Source: Bacteroidales bacterium
GTDB lineage: Bacteria > Bacteroidota > Bacteroidia > Bacteroidales > UBA7960
Reading direction: 5' to 3'
Length of the DNA stretch: 58,700 nucleotides
NCBI GenBank assembly: GCA_019429055.1
Contig: JAHYJP010000002.1
Span: forward strand, 1 to 58,700
A program made the translations under genes and the position numbers. Shown one piece after another: positions 20,001-29,470 of this stretch. Positions within the stretch are counted from its first letter, which is position 1. Each line of letters opens with the position of its first letter. The notes under the pieces were generated by a model that was given only the letters and a program-made list of their open reading frames with translations, ran no database searches and had not been told where the DNA came from.

Positions 20001-21405
20001 TAATTAGTCCGGTTGATCCTATTTCATCGGCCATATAAATGCTTTGAGACAGAATGGAGTTGCGGGTGAGTTCAAACACCTGGTTCGATTCAGTAACACC
20101 AAAGGTTACCGGATGATGGTCAGCACCCATACCCGAGTAGTAATTCCTTACGGCAGGTGGTCCGTTGTGTTCGGCGGTTTGGGCTACGATCTCATACCGG
20201 TAAAGATTAAAGCCGGGAATCTCAGTTTCTATGAAAGTTGTTACGGGATGATTGGTTGCCAGGGTTTCGGACTGGTTGCCCAGTTTCCTGGTAATTGTGT
20301 AACCCGTTACCGGATCCTGTAAGATACCTCCGTTCTCACCATAGGTAACTTCATTCCAGGAAATAACCGTTTGCAGATCATCATTCATGGTGAATTCAAC
20401 CATATTGGGGGCTCCGGGTACGATTTCCGTTGCCAGATACAAAAACTCCGAAGTATAAGGCTGGCCCTGACCGGCCGCGTTATAGGGCACCAGCCGGTAG
20501 GCGTAATACTCGTTCATCTCTACGGCAAGATCCGAATATTGACTTGTTTCACCTATCTCAGCATCTGTAATATCAGCTATTTCGGTAAAGCCCATGGGAT
20601 GAGATCCCCTGTAGATCTTTACCCCCGAAAGCTCAGTAAGTGGTTGCTGGTTGCTGGTTTGGGTTGGATTACTCCAGCTAAGTTGCATGGATACTCCATC
20701 GTCCATTGATATGGTTGCAGAAAAATCATTTACTGCAGCAGGACTCTGCAGCGGTACATTTGTCACAAACTCAACATCATCGACCAGGAGAGCCACTGCA
20801 TAGGAAACACAGATAATGGCAATGTGTTTTGCTCCGGCAGGTATGGCAAACTCGTATCGTGCCCAGTTAAAAGTGGGTTCGTAAGGGATGCCGTTATTGA
20901 AAAATGTAAAATCAGCAGGATTGCTGCCGCTCATGGAATAAGCAACCTTGAAGCTTTCGTTGCCGAAAAAGCTGAATGTTCCTTTGGTATAAAAAGAAAA
21001 AGTACCGCCATTGTGCGGAGCAAGTTCTTTGGTGATCATCCAGTTTTCGCTGGGGCCACTGTTGGAGCTGATGCTCATAAAAACCTTATCGCCTGTGCGT
21101 GGTTCAAACTCCTGGAAAGTATTTACAGGGTCGGTTTCCGAAGGGTTATAAACAATAAAAGACATAGGCAGCCCCTTGTTGGGGAAGTTGTTGAATGACG
21201 GCCCGCTTGTTGCCTGCCCGTCCACATCAAGCATAATCCAGCCTTCAATGTTGTCAATGGCAAAATCATTATGCCACTGGGCATTGTCATGAAAATTATG
21301 CAGCAAATTGCCGTTTTTGTTTTGGGTTGTTGTTTTTCCGGGTTCAGTTGAATAACCCGCACCTGCCATCAGCAGGAAAAACAGAGTAAGGGTAACATTT
21401 TTCAT
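17008..21405 (-). CDS. T9SS-secreted multidomain adhesin/surface protein
   Basis: 1465-residue secreted protein. Signal peptide 1-19 (MKNVTLTLFFLLMAGAGYS). A choice-of-anchor J/cleaved-adhesin-like domain lies at about 45-215 and a second copy at about 1190-1350; both contain PMSFxVxNPxxxxP, followed by NDWLI or ENWMI. Fibronectin-III-like segments lie at about 220-420, and two CarboxypepD_reg-like beta domains at about 640-790 (GADGTYSIPALLPGNYSV). The C-terminal type A sorting domain (VHPNPARDRLNV...) directs export by T9SS and anchoring or release at the surface. No catalytic domain was recognised, so adhesion or matrix binding is the inference. A terminator follows the gene, and the gene is monocistronic. 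Confidence 0.85.
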   Translation of the reverse strand: MKNVTLTLFFLLMAGAGYSTEPGKTTTQNKNGNLLHNFHDNAQWHNDFAIDNIEGWIMLDVDGQATSGPSFNNFPNKGLPMSFIVYNPSETDPVNTFQEFEPRTGDKVFMSISSNSGPSENWMITKELAPHNGGTFSFYTKGTFSFFGNESFKVAYSMSGSNPADFTFFNNGIPYEPTFNWARYEFAIPAGAKHIAIICVSYAVALLVDDVEFVTNVPLQSPAAVNDFSATISMDDGVSMQLSWSNPTQTSNQQPLTELSGVKIYRGSHPMGFTEIADITDAEIGETSQYSDLAVEMNEYYAYRLVPYNAAGQGQPYTSEFLYLATEIVPGAPNMVEFTMNDDLQTVISWNEVTYGENGGILQDPVTGYTITRKLGNQSETLATNHPVTTFIETEIPGFNLYRYEIVAQTAEHNGPPAVRNYYSGMGADHHPVTFGVTESNQVFELTRNSILSQSIYMADEIGSTGLITGLSYFSNLGTSGGTMNYKIYMSTTERQVFGPNNANAVWEYYADQKLVFDGPITFNAGRHAIEIELDQPFYYDAETNENIIITVIKPLIDNPPSGSSFKFMNTPVENLRTYYAIGYGVDMSTITTQPAAWSTEEVGSIPSIVTTKVQNYGSISGLVTLGGEGTGIENVIIEVTPVGLNEYQHETVITGADGTYSIPALLPGNYSVSFSKEGLNSHFTEITVGENQHIVLDVVLSSASPIIISGSVQDNAGVAIEGAYVKLSGYSSQNTITNESGLFTLNAFAEKDYQLNVTHPLYHSSQQSFTSDDNDFSLDPVELDLMAHKPMNVIAEIENSAGIITWERPYGFDNETMLQWGSLTQYTAWGWGGAEFTAGVRFTISDLNSIVPEGGKLTHIKAYIANHANIHLEVFEGAQAAELIYTHPEIITEEGWYTFELSRAILIDKTKELWIGIRFEPGYGAYPIGIDEGPNAPQRKGSMLYENGTWTGMSLTNKNWNIYGIVNTTVDANPAGYKVFRGLKDTNPETWTELTTQLVTVEEFEDQALTDADPGIYRYGVKADYGDDLISEITLSNDVMLDVLFNIAIKPLPNAGSPAGTYISLFNDDHFYEKTLSASETQADLSNVWLGTYTLSVQLENFEKVVMQNVGIASGQIIEVPLTELLPMPVNLAAQQDDDASVAHLTWTVHTEYTDDIETYPDFEKNNIGDYILKDLDGLPTYTYTNFTWPGAGNPMSFMVFNPFATAPPINLDAHSGRRYLVALAGPEGPGNDWLIIPAGAGKFSFYAQSLVGNDPETFRVLYSESGSEVNDFTPFENGNQIVPPDHWQEYAFNAPEGTRYVAINYISDNTYFLLLDDISYQKEYKHFLHFNIYLDGNLIAENVAETNFVISGLTEANHLAEVEAVYSSGVSERAEIQLQGSVGIDEYVSENSFTVHPNPARDRLNVNLMQDARIIIANMTGTVVFDMNIPAGENVIYPALTPGTYIIQMVFGNEVHTRLQIIN

Positions 21406-21575
21406 TATGATAAATATTGTTTTAGAAATGTTAGTGGTAAGAATTGATCAGGCAAAGAAACATTTCTTTCATGTATTAAGCAAATCAAATAATTTTTATC
21501 CATAAAAGGTTATTTGTGGAAGTTTGTTCCGGATTGATTTTCCTTTTGTCAACAAAATGGAAATTAAGGACAAAA

Positions 21576-21608
21576 AAAAAGAGCACCCGTCTTCTGGATG
21601 CTCTTTTT
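21576..21608 (-). terminator. terminator of ppdK
   Basis: Inverted repeat AAAAAGAGCA (21576-21585) / TGCTCTTTTT (21599-21608), 25 bp beyond the ppdK stop. On the minus strand a U-run of nine follows the stem. Confidence 0.85.
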
Positions 21609-21632
21609 CAGAAATATTGATTTGCCTATTGC

Positions 21633-24398
21633 TTATGCAGTAGTAAAGGCAGTTTGTCCGCCTTTTGCAGCTTGTCTTTCGCGGGCTACAGCCTGCGCAG
21701 CAGCAAGACGTGCAATGGGAACGCGGAATGGAGAACAGCTTACGTAATCCATGCCTACAGTGTGGCAGAATTCAACTGAGCTGGGCTCACCGCCGTGCTC
21801 ACCGCAGATACCGATCTTCAGATTGGGGCGGCCTTTGCGACCTCTTTCAATACCCATTTTTACCAGCTGGCCAACACCTTCCTGGTCAAGTACCTGGAAC
21901 GGATCGTGCTTAAGCAAGCCCTTTTCAATATAGATGGGAAGGAAAGCACCGGCGTCGTCGCGTGAGTAACCGAAGGTCATTTGTGTAAGGTCGTTGGTAC
22001 CGAATGAGAAGAACTCTGCGTTTTCAGCAATCTTATCAGCGATAAGTGTTGCTCTTGGAATTTCGATCATGGTACCTACAAGGTGTTCAATGGTATCGCC
22101 ATATTCTTCAAATACCCGGGCAATAGTATCGCGAACGATTTTCTCCTGAAGCTTCATTTCTTCATGGGTTCCGGTAAGCGGAATCATGATCTCAGGAATT
22201 GCCCTGATACCTTTTTTCTTCAGATTAAGGGCAGCTTCGATGATGGCACGTGCCTGCATTTCGGTAATTTCGGGATATGTATTACCCAATCGGCAACCAC
22301 GATGACCCAGCATGGGGTTAAATTCATGCAATGAATCAACTTTGGCTTTTACATCAGCAGCGCTAACGCCCATTTCTCTTGCCATTTCTTCCTGACTTTT
22401 TTCGTCATGGGGAAGGAATTCATGCAAAGGCGGGTCGAGCAAACGAACGGTAACCGGCAGATCATGCATGGCTTCAAAGATTCCTTCAAAGTCTTCACGC
22501 TGGATAGGCAGCAGTTTGTCAAGAGCTTTGCGACGTCCTGCTTCATCGTTGGCAAGGATCATTTCGCGCATGGCTTTGATACGATCGCCTTCAAAGAACA
22601 TGTGCTCGGTACGGCACAGACCAATACCTTTTGCGCCAAATTCGCGTGCTACTTTAGAATCTTTGGGAGTATCGGCGTTGGTGCGAACACTCATGCGGGT
22701 ATGTTTTTCTGCAAGGTTCATGAGTTTGGCAAAGTCGCCGCTTACTTCAGGATCAACAGTTTTGATCTTACCGGCATAAACAATACCTGTAGAACCATTC
22801 AGTGATATAAAATCACCCTCTTTGTAAACTTCACCGTCAGCTGTCAATGTGCGATCTTTGTAGCTTACTTTAATAGCACCTGCACCTGATACGCAGCATT
22901 TACCCATACCACGTGCCACAACCGCAGCGTGTGATGTCATACCGCCACGGGCAGTGAGAATACCTTCAGCAGCATCCATACCACTGAGGTCTTCTGGAGA
23001 AGTTTCAACTCGAACCAGGATTACCTTTTCGCCTCTTGCAGCCCACTCAGCAGCTTCGTCGGCAAAGAAAACAATCTTACCGGTAGCAGCACCCGGGGAA
23101 GCGGGAAGACCTTTGGCAATAGCCTTGGCTTTTTGTTCTTCAGCAATATCAAATACAGGGTGGAGTAATTCATCCAGTTTGTTGGCCTCAACGCGCAGCA
23201 ATGCTTCCTCTTCGGTAAGCATTCCTTCTTCAAGCATATCTACGGCAATTTTTACCATGGCAGCACCGGTGCGTTTTCCGCTGCGGGTTTGAAGCATCCA
23301 GAAACGACCTTCCTGTATGGTAAATTCGATATCCTGCATATCGCGGTAGTGAGCCTCCAGATTTTTCTGGTTGTCATAAAGCTCCTTATATAATTCGGGG
23401 AAAAGTTCTTCCAGTGAAGGATATTTTTCTTTTCTTTCTTCTTCGCTAATGCCTTGTAATTTTGCCCAGCGCAGCGAACCTTCTTTGGTGATCTGGCGGG
23501 GGGTACGGATACCTGCTACCACATCTTCACCCTGTGCATTCACAAGGTATTCACCATTAAAGAGGTTTTCACCGGTTGCAGCATCACGTGAAAAGGCAAC
23601 ACCGGTTGCAGAAGTATCGCCCATGTTTCCATAAACCATAGCCTGAACGTTAACGGCAGTACCCCACTCAGCAGGTATATTATGCATTTTGCGGTAATAA
23701 GTTGCACGGGGGTTGTTCCATGATTCAAAAACAGCAAGTACTGATCCCCAGAGTTGCTCCCATGGATCCTCGGGGAAGTCTTTTCCTGTCTGATCTTTCA
23801 CAGCTTTCTTGAAACGGACAACCAGTTCTTTTAAATCATCAACAGTAAGGTCCTGATCGGTTTCAGCTCCTTTTTCTTCTTTCATGTGTTCCATGATTTC
23901 ATCAAAAGGATCTTCATCTTCTTTGCTTTCAGGTTTCATTCCCATTACCACATCACCGTACATTTGCACAAAACGGCGGTATGAATCCCACACAAAACGC
24001 TCATTGCCTGATTTTTTGATAAGACCTTCCAGGGTTTCGCGGTTCAAACCCAGGTTAAGAACCGTATCCATCATACCCGGCATAGAAGCGCGGGCACCGG
24101 AGCGTACGGAAAGAAGAAGCGGGTTGTCCTTGTCACCGAAACCGGCATTCATTTCCTTTTCTACCTTGGCAATATTTTCTTCTACTTCAGCCTTTATTGC
24201 TTCTATGGTTTTTTCACGTCCTGCTTCATTGTACATCGTACAAACTTCGGTTGTAATGGTTATACCGGGAGGTACCGGTACACCAATATTTACCATTTCT
24301 GCAAGGTTAGCACCTTTTCCACCTAACAGGTTGCGCATTGTGCTGTCACCATCGGCTCTTTTGCCTCCAAAAAAATAAACCTTCTTGTTTTTTTCCAT
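21633..24398 (-). CDS. ppdK: pyruvate, phosphate dikinase
   Basis: Interconverts pyruvate + ATP + Pi and PEP + AMP + PPi; in anaerobic Bacteroidota it can act in glycolysis or gluconeogenesis. The 921 residues have the full three-domain order: N-terminal ATP-grasp (LGGKGANLAEM, SVRSGARASMPGMMDT), central swivelling domain with the phosphohistidine motif GGMTSHAAVVARGMGK, and C-terminal PEP/pyruvate barrel with GLCRTEHMFF and the catalytic-cysteine motif GICGEHGGEP. The start ATG 24398 is the natural family start (MEKNKKVYFFGG). The gene is transcribed alone, with its own terminator, divergent from hisS. Confidence 0.97.
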   Translation of the reverse strand: MEKNKKVYFFGGKRADGDSTMRNLLGGKGANLAEMVNIGVPVPPGITITTEVCTMYNEAGREKTIEAIKAEVEENIAKVEKEMNAGFGDKDNPLLLSVRSGARASMPGMMDTVLNLGLNRETLEGLIKKSGNERFVWDSYRRFVQMYGDVVMGMKPESKEDEDPFDEIMEHMKEEKGAETDQDLTVDDLKELVVRFKKAVKDQTGKDFPEDPWEQLWGSVLAVFESWNNPRATYYRKMHNIPAEWGTAVNVQAMVYGNMGDTSATGVAFSRDAATGENLFNGEYLVNAQGEDVVAGIRTPRQITKEGSLRWAKLQGISEEERKEKYPSLEELFPELYKELYDNQKNLEAHYRDMQDIEFTIQEGRFWMLQTRSGKRTGAAMVKIAVDMLEEGMLTEEEALLRVEANKLDELLHPVFDIAEEQKAKAIAKGLPASPGAATGKIVFFADEAAEWAARGEKVILVRVETSPEDLSGMDAAEGILTARGGMTSHAAVVARGMGKCCVSGAGAIKVSYKDRTLTADGEVYKEGDFISLNGSTGIVYAGKIKTVDPEVSGDFAKLMNLAEKHTRMSVRTNADTPKDSKVAREFGAKGIGLCRTEHMFFEGDRIKAMREMILANDEAGRRKALDKLLPIQREDFEGIFEAMHDLPVTVRLLDPPLHEFLPHDEKSQEEMAREMGVSAADVKAKVDSLHEFNPMLGHRGCRLGNTYPEITEMQARAIIEAALNLKKKGIRAIPEIMIPLTGTHEEMKLQEKIVRDTIARVFEEYGDTIEHLVGTMIEIPRATLIADKIAENAEFFSFGTNDLTQMTFGYSRDDAGAFLPIYIEKGLLKHDPFQVLDQEGVGQLVKMGIERGRKGRPNLKIGICGEHGGEPSSVEFCHTVGMDYVSCSPFRVPIARLAAAQAVARERQAAKGGQTAFTTA

Positions 24399-24779
24399 CG
24401 TTAGTTAAAATTTTGATCTGTCATCTATTGAATTAATAATATCAATTGTATCCTTTTTTCTAAACATGTATTATGGCGCAATGTGTTAAAAATTGTTATA
24501 ATAGCCTGTAATACTGAATGTTACACAAAATGTCATTGCAAAAAGAAGTACAAATTTAAGACTTTTTTTGGCTGTAAAGGCATCTGATACTTTAATTTTA
24601 TATTTAATTCGGAAGAGTGGGCTCATTATGTTTTGTTTATGAGTGATTTATGAGATGGAATTTATTCAGCCCGCAGAATATGTTATCATCTGTTTCCGAA
24701 ACGATTTATTGATACTCATCTGTTAATTCCTAAAAAGGGTGTAATTTTGTGCCTTTGAAAATAGAAACCAACTGAATAT
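24399..24779. other. divergent promoter region ppdK / hisS
   Basis: 381 bp of AT-rich DNA. A minus-strand TAAATTTG (24558-24551) fits the -7 element for ppdK, and a plus-strand TAATTTTG (24742-24749) fits it for hisS. Neither has a well-spaced TTG -33. No ORF or structured RNA was recognised. Confidence 0.45.
24742..24749 (+). promoter_or_regulatory. -7 element of hisS
   Basis: TAATTTTG matches TAnnTTTG, 30 bp before the hisS ATG, so transcription would start about 24 nt upstream of the gene. The -33 element is unclear. Confidence 0.4.
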
Positions 24780-26153
24780 ATGGCAAAAGAGAAACCTTCT
24801 ATCCCAAAAGGTACCAGGGATTTTTCACCTGAAGAGATAGCGAAAAGGAATTACATATTTGATACGATCCGCAAAATATTTAATCTTTATGGCTTTAAGC
24901 CCATAGAGACGCCTGCCATGGAGAATCTTTCAACCCTGATGGGAAAGTATGGTGAAGAGGGTGATCGCCTGATTTTTCGTATTCTCAACTCGGGAGATTT
25001 TCTTTCCAAAGCTAATGCGAAGCATATCAATGCCGGAGATTCGCAGAAAGTAAGCGCCCAGATCTGCGAAAAGGCTCTGCGATACGATCTTACGGTACCT
25101 TTTGCCCGCTATGTGGTACAGCATCAGAATGAAATTACCTTTCCATTCAGAAGATACCAGATACAACCCGTATGGCGAGCTGACCGGCCTCAGAAGGGTC
25201 GCTACAGGGAGTTTTTTCAGTGCGATGCCGATATGATCGGAAGTGATTCGCTGTTTAATGAATTTGAACTGGTAAAGATCATTGACAAGGTTTTTGTTGA
25301 ACTGGGGATCTCCATCACAGTAAAACTCAACAACCGAAAAATCCTTGCCGGTATTTCCGAATATATTGGTTTTGCTGACAGGATCATCGAAATTACTACG
25401 GCCATTGATAAACTCGATAAAATTGGTCTGGAAAAAGTGAATGAAGAGCTGGTGGAAAGAGGCCTGACTGCCGAAGCTGTGGATGCATTACAACCTGTTC
25501 TGATGCTGCAGGGAAATGTAAAGGAGAAACTTGCTTCGCTGCGAAATACTTTACAAACATCTCCCACAGGTTTAAAAGGAATTGATGAGATGGAGGAAGT
25601 ATTTTCACTTCTTGAAAGTGCCCCCACACAATGCCATGTGGAACTTGATCTAACCCTGGCCCGTGGTTTAAACTATTATACCGGAGCCATAATTGAAGTA
25701 AAAGCAAATGACGTAGCTATGGGTAGCATTTGTGGAGGTGGCCGCTATGATGATCTTACCGGGATCTTTGGATTGCCAGGTGTATCGGGAGTAGGTATTT
25801 CATTTGGTGCTGACCGCATTTATGATGTTATGCAGGAGTTGGGATCATTTCCTGAGGATGTGCTCACTTTCAGCAAAGTACTGCTGGTTAATTTTGGCCC
25901 TGATGAGCAAAAATATGCTCAGACGGTTCTTTTTAAACTTCGTGATGCCGGAATATCCTGTGAGCTTTATCCTGAAGGTGTCAAAATGAAGAAACAAATG
26001 CAATACGCTGATAAGAACCAGATACCCTTTGTTATTATTATTGGGAAAAATGAAATGGAAACCGGTCAGCTGGCTGTCAAAAATATGAAAACCGGAGAAC
26101 AGAAATTAATGGATACTGAAGCTGTCATCAGTTATTTCAATAAAATTCAATAA
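24780..26153 (+). CDS. hisS: histidine--tRNA ligase
   Basis: Class II aminoacyl-tRNA synthetase charging tRNA-His. Seen are the N-terminal [11 protein letters not shown], motif 2 ([20 protein letters not shown]), the histidine-A motif [14 protein letters not shown], motif 3 ([15 protein letters not shown]) and a C-terminal anticodon-binding domain. The 457 residues are slightly longer than bacterial HisS of about 420, as in other Bacteroidota. It lies 74 bp upstream of hutH on the same strand, so charging and degradation of histidine are neighbours. Confidence 0.96.
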   Translation: MAKEKPSIPKGTRDFSPEEIAKRNYIFDTIRKIFNLYGFKPIETPAMENLSTLMGKYGEEGDRLIFRILNSGDFLSKANAKHINAGDSQKVSAQICEKALRYDLTVPFARYVVQHQNEITFPFRRYQIQPVWRADRPQKGRYREFFQCDADMIGSDSLFNEFELVKIIDKVFVELGISITVKLNNRKILAGISEYIGFADRIIEITTAIDKLDKIGLEKVNEELVERGLTAEAVDALQPVLMLQGNVKEKLASLRNTLQTSPTGLKGIDEMEEVFSLLESAPTQCHVELDLTLARGLNYYTGAIIEVKANDVAMGSICGGGRYDDLTGIFGLPGVSGVGISFGADRIYDVMQELGSFPEDVLTFSKVLLVNFGPDEQKYAQTVLFKLRDAGISCELYPEGVKMKKQMQYADKNQIPFVIIIGKNEMETGQLAVKNMKTGEQKLMDTEAVISYFNKIQ

Positions 26154-26227
26154 GAAAATAAGAAATGAATTAGCGCCGGAATACAAAACTGCCCGGTTGT
26201 TCTTTATGTAAATTATCAAAACACAAT

Positions 26228-27730
26228 ATGTACTTACATACCATTCAACCTGATCATCTTGATTTTGAAGCGATCAGAAAGATTTTTGCCCAACCGTCGC
26301 AACTTCAGTTATCAGAAGCGTCAGCAGACCTGATAAAATCATGCAGAAAATACCTGGATGAAAAAATTGCAGGCCAGAAGGAACCGGTGTATGGTGTAAC
26401 CACGGGATTTGGATCGCTGTGTAACCATAGCATTTCGAAAGCTGACCTGGGTCAGTTACAGAAAAACCTGGTGATGTCGCACGCATGTGGCATGGGAGAT
26501 AGGGTTCCAGATGAAATTGTCAGAATTATGTTATTTCTGAAAATTCAATCTCTATCCTACGGAAAATCAGGAATACAATTGAAGACGGTTGAACGGCTGA
26601 TTGATTTTTTCAATCAGGATGTCTTGCCTGTGGTATATTCGCAGGGTTCGCTGGGTGCATCAGGCGACCTTTCGCCGCTGGCTCATCTTAGCTTGCCATT
26701 GCTTGGACTGGGTGAAGTGGTGTTTGAGAATAAAATAGTTTCTGCTTCAGATGTTTATAATAAATTCGGATGGGAACCCATTGAGCTGGCATCAAAAGAA
26801 GGCCTTGCCTTACTGAACGGAACCCAGTTTATGGGTGCGTACGGTGTTTATATTTTACTCAGGACATTTGAACTTGAAGAATGGGCGGATATCATCGGAG
26901 CCCTTTCCCTTGATGCCTTTGATGGCCGTATTGAGCCATTCTTTGATCCGGTGCACCAGGTGAGACATCACAAAGGACAAATTGAAACAGCTGGAAGAAT
27001 TCGAAAAATACTTGAAGGCAGCGAATTGATCAACAGGCCCAAAAAGCATGTGCAGGATCCTTATTCTTTCCGTTGTATGCCCCAGGTGCACGGTGCCAGT
27101 AAAGATGCCATCCGCTATGTGGCCGGAGTTTTTGAAAACGAAATGAATGCAGTTACTGATAATCCCACCATTTTTCCCGAAGAAGATTTGATCATTTCTG
27201 CCGGCAACTTTCATGGTCAACCCCTGGCACTGGCACTCGATTTTCTGGCTATTGCACTGGCCGAACTGGGAAATATTTCTGAGCGCCGAGTATACAGGCT
27301 CATTTCCGGAACACGTAAATTGCCATCTTTTCTTGTGGCAAACCCCGGCCTCAACTCAGGATTTATGATTCCGCAATACAGCGCAGCCTCTATTGTAAGC
27401 CAGAATAAACAATATTGCACTCCATCTTCAATTGATTCTATCGAGTCATCTCAAGGACAGGAAGATCATGTAAGTATGGGTGCCAATGGAGCAGTAAAAG
27501 CACTGAAAGTTCTTGAAAACCTTGAAAAACTTCTTGCTATTGAGTTGTTCAACGCTGCCCAGGCAATGGAATTCCGTCGACCGGAGAAAACATCACCCGT
27601 TCTGGAGAAATTAATGATGGAATTTCGAAAGAATATTGCATTTGTGGAAGATGATACTATCATGTACAAGGAAATGCACAAAGCGGTCAGTTTTATCCAA
27701 AATACTTCTGTTGGGGCATTTGAATTATGA
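26228..27730 (+). CDS. hutH: histidine ammonia-lyase
   Basis: Deaminates L-histidine to urocanate, the first step of histidine degradation. The MIO-forming tripeptide ASG lies in SQGSLGASGDLSPLAHLSLP (about residue 140), and GLALLNGTQFM, the FRCMPQVHGASKD region, and the C-terminal SSQGQEDHVSMGANGA motif are conserved. Length (500) is normal. hutU, hutI and ftcD are absent from the window. A phenylalanine/tyrosine ammonia-lyase activity is possible in this superfamily, but the overall pattern is HutH-like. Confidence 0.93.
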   Translation: MYLHTIQPDHLDFEAIRKIFAQPSQLQLSEASADLIKSCRKYLDEKIAGQKEPVYGVTTGFGSLCNHSISKADLGQLQKNLVMSHACGMGDRVPDEIVRIMLFLKIQSLSYGKSGIQLKTVERLIDFFNQDVLPVVYSQGSLGASGDLSPLAHLSLPLLGLGEVVFENKIVSASDVYNKFGWEPIELASKEGLALLNGTQFMGAYGVYILLRTFELEEWADIIGALSLDAFDGRIEPFFDPVHQVRHHKGQIETAGRIRKILEGSELINRPKKHVQDPYSFRCMPQVHGASKDAIRYVAGVFENEMNAVTDNPTIFPEEDLIISAGNFHGQPLALALDFLAIALAELGNISERRVYRLISGTRKLPSFLVANPGLNSGFMIPQYSAASIVSQNKQYCTPSSIDSIESSQGQEDHVSMGANGAVKALKVLENLEKLLAIELFNAAQAMEFRRPEKTSPVLEKLMMEFRKNIAFVEDDTIMYKEMHKAVSFIQNTSVGAFEL

Positions 27731-27776
27731 TAAATTCACCTTTGTTCAAAAATAATCAAACTTAAAATAGTAAAAT

Positions 27777-27809
27777 TTGTTTTATTAATGATATTTTATG
27801 TTAGATTTG
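27777..27809 (+). promoter_or_regulatory. Bacteroidota-type promoter (TTG-N22-TAGATTTG)
   Basis: TTG at 27777-27779 and TAGATTTG at 27802-27809 are separated by 22 bp, matching the Bacteroidota -33/-7 architecture. It would drive the small membrane protein gene at 27895 with a leader of about 80 nt. Confidence 0.6.
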
Positions 27810-27894
27810 TATAACTAAAATTGCCATGAATAAATTTTAGCTAAAAACAGCAATATCCGGCAAAGATATTTTTTTAATAAAAACAAATTTTGAA

Positions 27895-28323
27895 ATGAAT
27901 GACCCGGCCCAAGTTTCTGTTGAGAAAAGACGACCTGTCTTTTTAACAGTTTTATGTGTTATTGCCTTTGTGCATGTTGGTTTATCCATTGTAATTGGTT
28001 TATTTGGAACCCTTACTACCAGTAATCCTGCATGGTTTGAAACATCGGGTTTGCTTGATCTTTTTGTTTGGGGAGCTCAGGAATTTGGATTGTTTTTTTC
28101 CGTTATTTTACTGATACTTGCCATTATCGCGTTTTTTGGGATCATTCAGATATGGAATCTGCTAAAAATAGGTGTGTGGACTTTTTCTATACCTATGTTC
28201 CTTTTTGTTATATTACCGCTTATATCACTTCCTGCCAACATATGGTTTTTGTTAATACCCAATCTCATTATTATCCCTGCCCTGATTTTATTATTTATCC
28301 TGAATTACGGTAAACTGGATTAG
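27895..28323 (+). CDS. small four-helix membrane protein of unknown function
   Basis: 142 residues with four strongly hydrophobic segments (about 17-45, 62-85, 92-112, 115-138) and a short polar N-terminus (MNDPAQVSVEKRRPVF). No catalytic or family motif was recognised. A well-formed promoter precedes it and it ends 12 bp from a convergent gene. Similar small membrane proteins are common and uncharacterised in Bacteroidota. Confidence 0.7.
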   Translation: MNDPAQVSVEKRRPVFLTVLCVIAFVHVGLSIVIGLFGTLTTSNPAWFETSGLLDLFVWGAQEFGLFFSVILLILAIIAFFGIIQIWNLLKIGVWTFSIPMFLFVILPLISLPANIWFLLIPNLIIIPALILLFILNYGKLD

Positions 28324-28335
28324 TTATTCCAGGCC

Positions 28336-29328
28336 TTATCGGGGTGATGGTCTTTCTTCCAATTGCTTAATCTGGTCATATTGCCGGTCTTCCTTTTCCA
28401 GTTGTCTGCGATGTGCCGCACTTAAAGATCTTCTCTCCAGTTTATACAGATCGGGTTGCCCGGCATTTACCCAGGCAGTATACCAGAAATCTCCAACTGA
28501 TTTTACAGCCCTTTGCATTTGTCTTTCCACCATACCTTTCATGGCTTCGTGCATGGCATGGGAAAAAGTTCCGGAGTAAGTTATTTGGGTACTCTGTCCG
28601 CGCATTTCATGCGCAAAGATCACATCAGAAGGAAGATGTACCATCAAACTGTCAAAAACAATATAAATGGTATCAATTTTTGCATGACTTTCCTCTATCA
28701 GTTCCCATGCCCGGTCCAGGGGAAATTCGACATAATCAGCTCTTCCCACAAAAAAGTTGTAGGTATCGGCGTAGAGTTCTACCAGTCGGCTTTCCCAGAG
28801 GGCATGTATGCCGCGCTGTTCCGGTGTTCTTCCGTTGTAGTATTTAGTGGTATGCAGGGGAGTGCATAAATCTGAAATATAATGCCCGATATGGGTTGCA
28901 TTGTATAAAATTCTGTCTGCATCTTCATCTTCAAAAGCGCGGGTCAGCCGGTGCATCATCACATTGACATGCCAGGGGAGTATTCCGTAACTCTGCAGTG
29001 TATCATCGGTGTATTTTTCAACGGCGTCATTCCATCTGCGGGGCATGGAATCAAACGGATTTTCTCCAAAATGGTCAATGTCAATGTAATGCCGTTGTGC
29101 TTCGCCCACAACAGCATGGGCCCGCCTGTCAGGATCAATGGATCGTTCGGTGATGTATTCGATGTGATGCTTGAAGAAACCAATCATTTCGGGGGGCAAA
29201 GTAAAAACTGCCATTCGGTTGATCTTACGGTGAGCTGCAAAACCAAAGGAAAATCCGTCCAGGTGCGGTAATAGCAACAAAACCAGAGTAAGCAGGAAAG
29301 GGATTATATGTTTGTTTTTCAATAGCAT
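28336..29328 (-). CDS. S1/P1 nuclease / zinc-dependent phospholipase C-fold exported protein
   Basis: 330 residues. An N-terminal signal segment (residues 7-27) is followed by a region with the histidine/aspartate pattern of the P1 nuclease/phospholipase C superfamily: FGFAAHRKINRMAVF near the mature N-terminus, HYIDIDHFG, HIGHYISDLCTPLHTTKYYNG, and GIHALWESRL. These residues would bind a trinuclear zinc cluster in the periplasm. Substrate (nucleic acid or phospholipid) cannot be chosen. The C-terminal ~40 residues are very charged. It converges with the small membrane protein gene. Confidence 0.75.
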   Translation of the reverse strand: MLLKNKHIIPFLLTLVLLLLPHLDGFSFGFAAHRKINRMAVFTLPPEMIGFFKHHIEYITERSIDPDRRAHAVVGEAQRHYIDIDHFGENPFDSMPRRWNDAVEKYTDDTLQSYGILPWHVNVMMHRLTRAFEDEDADRILYNATHIGHYISDLCTPLHTTKYYNGRTPEQRGIHALWESRLVELYADTYNFFVGRADYVEFPLDRAWELIEESHAKIDTIYIVFDSLMVHLPSDVIFAHEMRGQSTQITYSGTFSHAMHEAMKGMVERQMQRAVKSVGDFWYTAWVNAGQPDLYKLERRSLSAAHRRQLEKEDRQYDQIKQLEERPSPR

Positions 29329-29470
29329 ATGTGTAACTATATCATTACAAACAACCTGAACTCAAAATTAGTTTAATGGAAACACAATTGGGAATTACTT
29401 TAAATCCGAATTTCGAATTTCGAAATCCGAAACAAGGCGCAGCTGATCTCAGCGAAACTAAATTCTTATC

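Noticed and set aside
22407-24378. Several 100-160-residue plus-strand ORFs opposite ppdK
   Set aside because: Shadows of the PPDK reading frame; the minus-strand gene is unambiguous.
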